Assembly (NCBI RefSeq): GCF_041435115.1
Contig: NZ_CP108047.1
Span: 1 to 64,000, forward strand
DNA from: Streptomyces sp. NBC_00289
GTDB lineage: Bacteria > Actinomycetota > Actinomycetes > Streptomycetales > Streptomycetaceae
DNA: 64,000 bases
Direction of reading: 5' to 3'
In this document: positions 42,871 through 49,823 of the stretch, piece by piece
How positions within the stretch are numbered: position 1 is the first letter of the stretch
How the letters are laid out: every line of letters begins with the position of its first letter
Position numbers and translations under genes: made by a program
Notes under the pieces: generated by a model
Seen by the model: only the letters and a program-made list of their open reading frames with translations
The model's database searches: none
What the model was told of the DNA's origin: nothing

Positions 42871-44055
42871 ATGCCCTGGAACATGACCGGCTCCCGCGAG
42901 AGCGACGCCGAACCCCGACAGTGGCCGTCCCCGCGCGGGATGGTCCTCACGGTCCTGGGGGTCATCACCCTCGGGGTAGCGATCCTGTCGGTGGCCGTCA
43001 GCTACGACATCCTCGAACCCCGCTTCGGCGCCTGGGCGGTGCCCACCGTCGGGGCCCTGGACGCCCTGTGGGTCGTCTTCCAGGCCACCGAGATCCTCGC
43101 GGGCAACCACCGCCGCCGCGCGCGGCGGGTGCAGGTGGCCGGCCTCGCCCTCACGGCCGTCAACGCGGCTATCCCGACCCTGCACCTGATCTTCGCGGAC
43201 TCCAGCCACTTCGACCTGGCGTTCGTCATCACCCCGCTCGCCATCGTCGCGACCAAGGGCGCCTGGTGGCTGGCCATGCCCTCGCTCGGCCGCAAGGTTT
43301 CGACCGGCACACGCCAGCGCATCGGGACCAAGCGCCAGACGGTCGCCGACCAGCTGGAGGAAATGGAGGCCGAAGCCGCCCACCGCATCGAGCTGCTGGC
43401 CCTGGCCACCACGCTGGAAGAGCAGGTGGCCGAAGCCGAGCAGACCTACCGCCAGTCCAAGCTCAGGATTCAGCAGCAGATGGTCGAAAGCCTCCACCAG
43501 CAGGCGGTGGACACCGAGAAGGCGATCGCGGAGAAGGCGCTGCCCGCTTCCGTGGCCGCCATCCAGCTTCCCGAGCTCGGCACATGGACGCCCGCCGCGC
43601 TGGCTCTGCCCGGCACACCCCTCGGCACGGTGACCAGCCCGGAACTCACCGGCCGGGACACCGACGGCACGCAGGTCAGGGCGCTGCTGGAGGGAACCGG
43701 CACGCCCGGCGGCACACCGGACGGGACGCCTGACGAGGACCCGGCACACGCAGCGGCACACGCTGCCATCGCCGAACTCGCCGCCGTCGCAGGCGTGCCG
43801 GCCCCACAGCCGGGCGGGACGGTGAGTGACGAGCAGATGGACGTTGTCCTGCGGCACCTGCGCTACAGCGAAGCCCCGCCGGACTCCTACCGGTCGGCCC
43901 GCGACGCCTACCGCGCGCTCGGCTTCGTCGGAAGTGAGGAGCGCATCCGCATCTCCTGGAACGCGCTCATCGCCAAGGAGCACGGCGCCCGCCAGAGCGA
44001 TGACGCCGACATGCCCGAGGACACCGAGACCGAGCCCGAAGACACCAACGCATAG
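42871..44055 (+). CDS. Spd-like multi-span membrane protein of the transfer region
   Basis: A 394-residue protein. Four membrane segments lie in the first 150 residues (GMVLTVLGVITLGVAILSVA; GAWAVPTVGALDALWVVFQA; VAGLALTAVNAAIPTLHLIF; LAFVITPLAIVATKGAWWLA), then a coiled coil (VADQLEEMEAEAAHRIELLA onwards) and a disordered acidic tail. A C-terminal helical block (EQMDVVLRHLRYSEAPPDSY) may be a small winged helix. This matches Spd-type spreading proteins and DUF2637-like proteins encoded before traB on Streptomyces plasmids, involved in intramycelial spread. The assignment is by layout. Confidence 0.68.
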   Translation: MPWNMTGSRESDAEPRQWPSPRGMVLTVLGVITLGVAILSVAVSYDILEPRFGAWAVPTVGALDALWVVFQATEILAGNHRRRARRVQVAGLALTAVNAAIPTLHLIFADSSHFDLAFVITPLAIVATKGAWWLAMPSLGRKVSTGTRQRIGTKRQTVADQLEEMEAEAAHRIELLALATTLEEQVAEAEQTYRQSKLRIQQQMVESLHQQAVDTEKAIAEKALPASVAAIQLPELGTWTPAALALPGTPLGTVTSPELTGRDTDGTQVRALLEGTGTPGGTPDGTPDEDPAHAAAHAAIAELAAVAGVPAPQPGGTVSDEQMDVVLRHLRYSEAPPDSYRSARDAYRALGFVGSEERIRISWNALIAKEHGARQSDDADMPEDTETEPEDTNA

Positions 44056-44085
44056 CCGCCCATGACCGTCCGGCACCACCAGTGA

Positions 44086-44114
44086 GGGCCAGCCCGCACC
44101 CTGCGGGCTGGCCC
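44086..44114 (+). terminator. Perfect 13-bp hairpin
   Basis: Arms 44086-44098 and 44102-44114 with a 3-base loop, after the Spd-like gene and before the GACCCGGC repeats. No long T tract. Confidence 0.65.
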
Positions 44115-44161
44115 TTGCTGCGACTGCCGGAAGCACGCACCACCGCAGTCGACCTGGTGCA

Positions 44162-44222
44162 GACCCGGCGAGTGACCCGGCGAGTGGACCGAGCGTCCGC
44201 AGACCCGGCAAGCAGACCCGGC
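44162..44222. repeat. Four direct copies of GACCCGGC before the TraB-like gene
   Basis: Perfect octamers at 44162-44169, 44174-44181, 44202-44209 and 44215-44222, spaced 12, 28 and 13 bases start to start. They lie 70-130 bases before the start of the FtsK/TraB-type gene. TraB of plasmid pSVH1 recognises octamer repeats of GACCCGGA in its clt region; these differ only in the last base. Confidence 0.85.
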
Positions 44223-44294
44223 GAGCACCCGACCACCCCGCAGAAGCCGAACACGCGGCGGGGCGCCCGTGTTCACGACCACCACGGAGAGCAT

Positions 44295-45935
44295 GTGGGA
44301 AGGAAGAAACAGCAGGCCAGCGCCATGGCCGCTGACGATGGGTACGGGCAGGCGGCCGGCGCGATCGGCACCCTCGCGATCGCGTTCGGCATCCTCGCCG
44401 CCATCAAGGACAAGCTCGGTCTGTCCTGGCCGGCCACCGTCCTGCTCACCGCCGGCGCGCTGGTCGCGCTCGGCTACACCGCCTGGCGGACCAAGGCCCT
44501 CTTCAAGGCGATGTGGGCGAAAGAGAAGGAGCCCGCGGCAGCTCTGAAGCAGGAATCGTCATCGTCCACGGCATCGGCCGGTGAGGCTGAGGCGGCCGTG
44601 GAAAACGTCCCGGTACATCCGGAGTTGACGGCTGCGCTGACCACGGCTGGTGCGATCGGCCGGGACCAGGTCATCCGGCAGGACGAAGCCACCGTCACCG
44701 ACGTCCAGACCGGCAGCCTCTACGACTTCCTCGTGCCCAAGGGGCGTACCTATGAGGACGTCGAGAAGAAGTTGGGCACGGTGGCCGGCATGTTCGGCGT
44801 GACCCGCCTGCATCTGAAAATGGAGCGCAGCCGGGACAACGAACGGCGCGTCAAGCTCCTCAAGCTGCACGAACCGCCGTTCACCCACCCGTTCCCTGCC
44901 CCGACCCGGCAGGAGATCGCGACGTTCGCGGGGGTGCCGCTCGGGCATGACGTCACCGGCCAGCTGGCCGGTGTGCCCACGTTCGACAAGGCGTCCATGC
45001 TGGTCGCCGGCATGACCCAGATGGGCAAGACCACCCTGATCAACGGGCTCATCACCTGCCTGCTGATCGCCTACGGCGACTTCGAACTGTATCTGCTGGA
45101 CGGAAAGTTCTGCGGACTGACCCGGTTCGAAAAGGCCGCCTTCCGCTACGAGTCGTCCGACGATCCGGCCGTCTACGAGGACATGGTCGATGAGCTGAAC
45201 GGCCGCTCGGACAGGCGTTATGCGGAAATCAAGGAAGCCGTCCAGGACCGGAAGCCGTTGCCGAAGTTCAAGCCGGTCATCTTCATCGTGGATGAGGCAG
45301 CCGACTTCTTCGCCAGCGACGAATCCAAGGAGGGAAAGGAAGACGCCCGGCGGATCGCGGAAAAGACCCGCTCGTTGGTCGCAAAATCACTGGAATCGGG
45401 TATCTCCACGATCCTCATGACCCAGCGTCCGTCCACGAACGCCATTCCAGTCATGGTCCGCGATCAATTCCTCTACCGGCTGTGCCTGTACGTGGCATCG
45501 TCCGGAACGGCCAAAGTCGCCCTCGGAGACACCTACTTCGAAACGGTCGCGCCGATCAACCCGGCACTCCTGGACCCGGACATCAAGGGCCAGGCCGTCC
45601 TGTTCACCCAGGGACGCTCCACACTGCTCCGCGGATTCAACTTCGAGGATCAGTTCATCTGGGACGTGGTCGATGAAGTGATCGACAGGCAGAAACAGGC
45701 GATCGAAGCCAACCCGGAATCTCCACTCACCAAGGCAATCGCCTTGCTGCGGAGCAACGAGGCAGATTTCATGCCCACGGCAGAACTGGCGCCCGCACTC
45801 GGAATCCACGAGGACGACGCCACCGAACGCGGAAAGCAACTGAGCAATTTGCTCGGTGTTTCCGCCAGCCGCACAGGAAAGGGCCGCGGCTACCTGCTGG
45901 CCGACCTCATCAAGGCCGCCAAATCCGGCTCGTGA
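44295..45935 (+). CDS. FtsK/SpoIIIE-type conjugal DNA translocase (TraB-like)
   Basis: A 546-residue protein. Two membrane segments lie near the N-terminus (AAGAIGTLAIAFGILAAI; SWPATVLLTAGALVALGYTA). The motor has Walker A GMTQMGKT at residues 239-246 and Walker B VIFIVDEAADFF with D333-E334, followed by LESGISTILMTQRPSTNAIP, the FtsK-like sensor region. The C-terminal winged helix (PTAELAPALGIHEDDATERG then LSNLLGVSAS) probably reads specific DNA repeats. Streptomyces TraB proteins form hexameric pores and move double-stranded DNA between hyphae. The GTG at 44295 has CGGAGAG just upstream. Confidence 0.88.
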   Translation: MGRKKQQASAMAADDGYGQAAGAIGTLAIAFGILAAIKDKLGLSWPATVLLTAGALVALGYTAWRTKALFKAMWAKEKEPAAALKQESSSSTASAGEAEAAVENVPVHPELTAALTTAGAIGRDQVIRQDEATVTDVQTGSLYDFLVPKGRTYEDVEKKLGTVAGMFGVTRLHLKMERSRDNERRVKLLKLHEPPFTHPFPAPTRQEIATFAGVPLGHDVTGQLAGVPTFDKASMLVAGMTQMGKTTLINGLITCLLIAYGDFELYLLDGKFCGLTRFEKAAFRYESSDDPAVYEDMVDELNGRSDRRYAEIKEAVQDRKPLPKFKPVIFIVDEAADFFASDESKEGKEDARRIAEKTRSLVAKSLESGISTILMTQRPSTNAIPVMVRDQFLYRLCLYVASSGTAKVALGDTYFETVAPINPALLDPDIKGQAVLFTQGRSTLLRGFNFEDQFIWDVVDEVIDRQKQAIEANPESPLTKAIALLRSNEADFMPTAELAPALGIHEDDATERGKQLSNLLGVSASRTGKGRGYLLADLIKAAKSGS

Positions 45936-46053
45936 CCGTCACGAGGCACCGACAGACCACCGTCACAGGACCGTCATCCACCGTCATGGCACCGGCATGC
46001 CGCCTCGCGCATGCCGGTGCCATGACGGTCCCCCGGCGGTCCTCCATGACGGT
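45935..46053. repeat. Six ACCGTCA heptamers and a 19-bp hairpin
   Basis: Direct copies of ACCGTCA at 45935, 45959, 45970 and 45980; inverted copies (TGACGGT) at 46023 and 46047. Two inner copies form the base of a perfect hairpin, 45982-46000 against 46009-46027. It lies between the TraB-like gene and the peptidoglycan hydrolase gene. It may be a terminator, an operator, or a transfer site. Confidence 0.75.
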
Positions 46054-46101
46054 CTTGACCAGTGCAAATGATCAAAAACGTCAGGAAGGAGGGAAACCGC
46101 G

Positions 46102-47103
46102 TTGCGAGCCTCTGTAGCCACCACGATCGGCATCGGGGCAACCGTGGCCGTCGTCGCGGCCGCGCTCGTCCAGGCCGCCGGCGACGACCCCGTCATGGGA
46201 GCCGCTCTCAGCCTGTCCATCCCCGCCCAATACCGGTCCCTCGTGCAGGACGCAGGAAATACCTGCCCCGAAGTCACACCCAACCTGCTCGGCGCCCTGC
46301 TCACACAGGAAAGCGGCTTCAACCCGAAAGCCAGCTCGCCTGTGGGTGCCGAGGGCGTCGCGCAGTTCATGCCGTCCACGTGGGAAACCCACGGCATCGA
46401 CGGAAACGGCGACGGTAAACGCGACGTGTGGGATCCCGCAGACGCGATCCCCTCCGCCGCGAAATATCTGTGCGACATCGCCAAAGACGTCGAAGGCGTT
46501 CCCGGCAATGCGCAAAGCAACATGCTCGCCGCCTACAACGCCGGATCCGGCGCCGTCAAAAAATATGGCGGTGTGCCTCCCTACAAAGAGACACAGAACT
46601 ACGTCCGATCGATCTCCGCACTCGCCAGCAAACCCGCAGGCGGTGGCGCAGCGACCGCGACCACAAAACAGGCCGCCGCTGCCATCAGCGCGGCCAGCGG
46701 AATGCTCGGCACACCGTATTCATGGGGTGGCGGCAGTCCAAGCGGCCCCAGCACGGGAATCTGCTGCTCCCCCAACGGGCACTCCGGAAAAACTATTGCC
46801 GGGTTCGACTGCTCCGGGCTCACGCTCTACGCCTACGCGAAAGCAGGCATCAGCCTGCCCCGCACGGCAGCCCAGCAGTACGCCGCATCCGAACCCGTCA
46901 AGCCGGGAGATGTACGCCCCGGCGATCTCGTCTTCTACGGCACAAGCGCCACCAGCATTCACCACGTCGGAATTGCCATCGGGGGCGGCTGGATTATCGA
47001 CGCCCCCCGGCCCGGCACATCCGTCCGCATCGACCCCATGGACACGATGACCGACCTGTTCGCCGTCGCCCGCCCCGTTCCCTCCCAGAACAAGGAGATC
47101 TGA
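46102..47103 (+). CDS. Lytic transglycosylase-NlpC/P60 peptidoglycan hydrolase (VirB1-like role)
   Basis: A 333-residue bifunctional cell-wall enzyme. An N-terminal membrane anchor or signal (TIGIGATVAVVAAALVQAA) precedes an SLT domain with E70 (LLTQESGF), PVGAEGVAQFMPSTWETHGI and MLAAYNAGSGAV. The NlpC/P60 domain has GTPYSWGGGS, catalytic C237 (GFDCSGLT) and IHHVGIAIGGGWIIDAPRPG. It should open peptidoglycan locally for the transfer apparatus. The start is TTG at 46102 with GAAGGAGGG upstream. It heads a set of genes resembling a minimal type IV secretion operon. Confidence 0.9.
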   Translation: MRASVATTIGIGATVAVVAAALVQAAGDDPVMGAALSLSIPAQYRSLVQDAGNTCPEVTPNLLGALLTQESGFNPKASSPVGAEGVAQFMPSTWETHGIDGNGDGKRDVWDPADAIPSAAKYLCDIAKDVEGVPGNAQSNMLAAYNAGSGAVKKYGGVPPYKETQNYVRSISALASKPAGGGAATATTKQAAAAISAASGMLGTPYSWGGGSPSGPSTGICCSPNGHSGKTIAGFDCSGLTLYAYAKAGISLPRTAAQQYAASEPVKPGDVRPGDLVFYGTSATSIHHVGIAIGGGWIIDAPRPGTSVRIDPMDTMTDLFAVARPVPSQNKEI

Positions 47104-47106
47104 CCC

Positions 47107-47379
47107 ATGCTCAAGACCATCCTCGCCAAGCCCGTCGACATGTCCGTCGGCTTCAAGGACTTCTTCGACACCATCGGCCTCACCGGTGGGGGCCTGGTCA
47201 CCAAGGGCATCGCCGCCGTCATCGCCGTGATCGCCCTCCGCATGCTGCTCCAGCTGTCCAACGACCCCAAGGGCGCCCTCCGTAAGGGCTCAATGGCCAT
47301 CGGCACTCTGTTTGTCGCCGTGGTCCTGGCGCTGTACGGCGACACCCTGTTCTCCACCGTCACCAATGCCAAGGGCTGA
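47107..47379 (+). CDS. Small membrane protein of the secretion-like operon (VirB2-like size)
   Basis: 90 residues with two hydrophobic segments (LVTKGIAAVIAVIALRMLLQ and MAIGTLFVAVVLALYGDTLF) around a short charged loop. It lies 3 bases after the hydrolase gene and 4 before the next. Position and topology resemble VirB2/TrbC pilin-like subunits of Gram-positive systems, but there is no signal peptide and no sequence proof. Confidence 0.65.
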   Translation: MLKTILAKPVDMSVGFKDFFDTIGLTGGGLVTKGIAAVIAVIALRMLLQLSNDPKGALRKGSMAIGTLFVAVVLALYGDTLFSTVTNAKG

Positions 47380-47383
47380 CGGC

Positions 47384-48646
47384 ATGGCAGACAAGGACGA
47401 CCCCTGCGACCTCCTCAAAGGCACGCCGGGCTACGACTACTGCGCGAAAGGCCAGGACTCGGGCGGCTCCCTCAGCCCCGGCAAAGGCGGAGGCGGCATC
47501 ACGGACGGCGCCACCAGCACCGTCCGAGACCTCGCCGACAGCCTGATCAGAAAGATCGGGGGCTTAATTGCGCCGGAGCACGGATGGGCTCCAGAAAAGG
47601 CGGACAGCGGGCTGTACCGGGAGTTTCTGTGGCTCGGTCAGCATCTGGCGGTCGCGATCTTCGTGTGTGTGGTCGTTGTGTGCGCCCTGACCGCTTGGCA
47701 GGGCGTACCCCGGCTGCGGCAGATGGGCGCGTCGACCGGGTGGACCCTGGCGGCCGTCGCCGGCATGGCGTCGATCCCCGGGGCGGTGATGCTGTTGAAC
47801 CGGGCGGTGAGTGCGGCGTTCACGGCCATGTTCAGCAGTGACGAGTCAACGCTGTTCTCCGTGATCAGCAACGACATGGATCACGGAGCGGACGCGGGGA
47901 ACCCGCTCGCGGTCTTGATCATTCTCGCTGCTCTGGTCGTGGCCATGGCCTTTGCCGCGCTGGTGTTCATGACCCGCCAGCTCGGCATCCTGATGTTCGT
48001 GTGCATGGCGCCCTTGGTGCTCGCGTCGCTGGCACGAGGGGGCGACACGTCCGCGGTCAAGACGTGGGCGATGCGGTTGCTGGGGCTGATGTTCGCTCCG
48101 TTCGCGCTGCTGTTGCTTTCCCCGTTCGTTGAGCTGGCCAAGGGCTCGCTCGTGGTGGATGCCGTGCTCCTGGTCGCCGCGGACGCTCTGATGCTGCGGA
48201 TGATCTTCCATGGGATTCCGTACTTCGGGCCCAAGGTGGCTCGGGGTGCCCGGGCCTTGGTGGAGCGCCGCACGGACAACCGGCTTGCCAGGGCGGTTGT
48301 GCGGGCCGGCGCACCCGACATGTACGAGAGGGAGAACGTCCCGCGGGCTCCCCGCATCGTGGACACTCCGGGCCGCGCGATGTCGCAGGATCGCGGGGTT
48401 CTGTTCGCCGCCTACGGCGTCAGGCCCAAGGAGCGGCCAGGCCGGCTGACCACCACATCGGATGTCGCGAAGAAGACGCGGGAAGCGAGCGAAAGCGCGG
48501 CCCGTCGTGCGCAACTCCATGAGGTGCGGCAGCGGTACCAGCCCGCGACGGCCCGTGCGGGCGCGCCGCCGGCTACTCCGCCGGTCACCACGCCGGGTCC
48601 CGCCCCGGCCGCGGGTCCGGCACCCACCCGGCCGACCACCCCGTAA
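47384..48646 (+). CDS. Polytopic membrane protein, VirB6/TrbL-like
   Basis: A 420-residue protein. An N-terminal cytoplasmic/polar stretch with CDLLKGTPGYDYC precedes about five to six membrane segments (LAVAIFVCVVVVCALTAWQG; TLAAVAGMASIPGAVMLLNR; LAVLIILAALVVAMAFAALV; LGILMFVCMAPLVLASLARG; LLGLMFAPFALLLLSPFVEL; a final GIPYFGPK turn). A long Pro/Ala/Arg-rich cytoplasmic tail follows. This topology matches VirB6/TrbL channel proteins. It contains a TTA codon (residue 61). I chose ATG at 47384, five bases after the previous stop. Confidence 0.75.
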   Translation: MADKDDPCDLLKGTPGYDYCAKGQDSGGSLSPGKGGGGITDGATSTVRDLADSLIRKIGGLIAPEHGWAPEKADSGLYREFLWLGQHLAVAIFVCVVVVCALTAWQGVPRLRQMGASTGWTLAAVAGMASIPGAVMLLNRAVSAAFTAMFSSDESTLFSVISNDMDHGADAGNPLAVLIILAALVVAMAFAALVFMTRQLGILMFVCMAPLVLASLARGGDTSAVKTWAMRLLGLMFAPFALLLLSPFVELAKGSLVVDAVLLVAADALMLRMIFHGIPYFGPKVARGARALVERRTDNRLARAVVRAGAPDMYERENVPRAPRIVDTPGRAMSQDRGVLFAAYGVRPKERPGRLTTTSDVAKKTREASESAARRAQLHEVRQRYQPATARAGAPPATPPVTTPGPAPAAGPAPTRPTTP

Positions 48647-48662
48647 CGAGTCGCCCGTCCCT

Positions 48663-48713
48663 GCCCCGGCGCCCGCTCTCCCGCCCACTGGCGGTGAGAG
48701 CGGGCGCCGGGGC
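48663..48713 (+). terminator. Strong 18-bp hairpin between secretion-like genes
   Basis: Arms 48663-48680 and 48696-48713 pair perfectly and are followed by CTTTC. Its place inside an otherwise continuous operon suggests attenuation or partial termination. Confidence 0.7.
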
Positions 48714-48749
48714 CTTTCACGACCCCAGATCATGAGGAGGTTCCATCCC

Positions 48750-49823
48750 GTGTACTCCCTGACACCCGGTTACCGCATCCCTGCCCTGCAGCGCGGACTG
48801 AGCCCTGTTGAATCCCTGCTCACGAAGGCGAACGCGGGTGTCGGGAGCGCCGTGCTGATGTCGGCGATGCTCACCCCGCCACCGGTGTGGACGTTCGGCG
48901 TGGTCGGCGTGGCCGCGACGCTGCTCAACGTCGCGCCGGGACCGCGTTCGGTCGGCCGGTGGGCGACGGTCGGCTATCGGCACCTGCGTGAGCGCACCGT
49001 GCCCCCCTCCATGACCGGGCAGCCCGGGGCGACGGCGACATGGACGCTCTACCCGGGTCACGGCACCATGCAGGACGACGCGCGCCGGGCCGCGTTTCAT
49101 GACGCGTTCTCCCGCGCGCTCACGTTCGCCGGCGGACAGGCCCGCGCCGCAGGCATCCAGGTCCACGTCACCCACCACGCCGCCGTCGGCGACTGCACCG
49201 ACCACACCCAGACGGTGTCCGTCCACGTCCCCAAGGGGCTGGTCGGCCAGCCCGACCGGATCCTCGCCACGCTGGAGGGCGAGTTCGCCCGGCTGGGTGC
49301 TCTCACGCCGGTGGACCCGGAGCCGATCCTCGCCGTCACCGACCGCGGCGCCGGCTGGGTCGGCCTGGACGACGGACGGTACGCGGCCACCGCCCGGATC
49401 ACCGCCTGGCCCGATGAGACCGGCGGTGATCTCATGCAGCAGCTACTTCTTGGCCAGGACAGCGACCGGTCGATGTCAGTGCTGTACCGGCCGCTGACCG
49501 CCGCTCAGTCCCGCAGGTCCACGAAGTTGAAGGACGCCGCGGCCGGCGCCTTCACCACCGACAAGATCAAGGCGGAGGCGCACGAGATCGCCAGCGGCAC
49601 CACCAAGGAAGCTCTCGTACGGGGCGACTCCCTGGTGGACATCGACGCCTACCTGACCGTGTGGGGCGACAGCCCCGAGGCCGTCACCGACGCCCGCTGG
49701 CAGGCATCCCTGGCCGCTGACCGGCACCGCATCCGTCTCGACTGGCTGCCCGGCCAGCAGCACCGCGCCCACGTGATGACCACCCCGCACGGAGCCTCCA
49801 CCCGGAAAGGGGCGATCCTCTGA
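48750..49823 (+). CDS. Membrane-anchored conjugation protein, partner of the VirB4-like ATPase
   Basis: 357 residues. Two hydrophobic segments near the N-terminus (ANAGVGSAVLMSAMLTPPPV; FGVVGVAATLLNVAPGP) are followed by a soluble domain (GATATWTLYPGHGTMQDDAR; TQTVSVHVPKGLVGQPDRIL; TARITAWPDETGGDLMQQLL). The layout recalls Streptomyces SCO6880-type or VirB3-plus-VirB4-N-terminal proteins. AGGAGG lies 8 bases before the GTG at 48750, so I prefer it over the ATG at 48732. The stop overlaps the next start (TGATG), indicating coupling with the ATPase. Confidence 0.68.
   Translation: MYSLTPGYRIPALQRGLSPVESLLTKANAGVGSAVLMSAMLTPPPVWTFGVVGVAATLLNVAPGPRSVGRWATVGYRHLRERTVPPSMTGQPGATATWTLYPGHGTMQDDARRAAFHDAFSRALTFAGGQARAAGIQVHVTHHAAVGDCTDHTQTVSVHVPKGLVGQPDRILATLEGEFARLGALTPVDPEPILAVTDRGAGWVGLDDGRYAATARITAWPDETGGDLMQQLLLGQDSDRSMSVLYRPLTAAQSRRSTKLKDAAAGAFTTDKIKAEAHEIASGTTKEALVRGDSLVDIDAYLTVWGDSPEAVTDARWQASLAADRHRIRLDWLPGQQHRAHVMTTPHGASTRKGAIL

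Noticed and set aside
42793..44211. 472-residue open frame opposite the Spd-like gene
   Set aside because: Gly/Val/Arg-rich shadow with no ribosome binding site.
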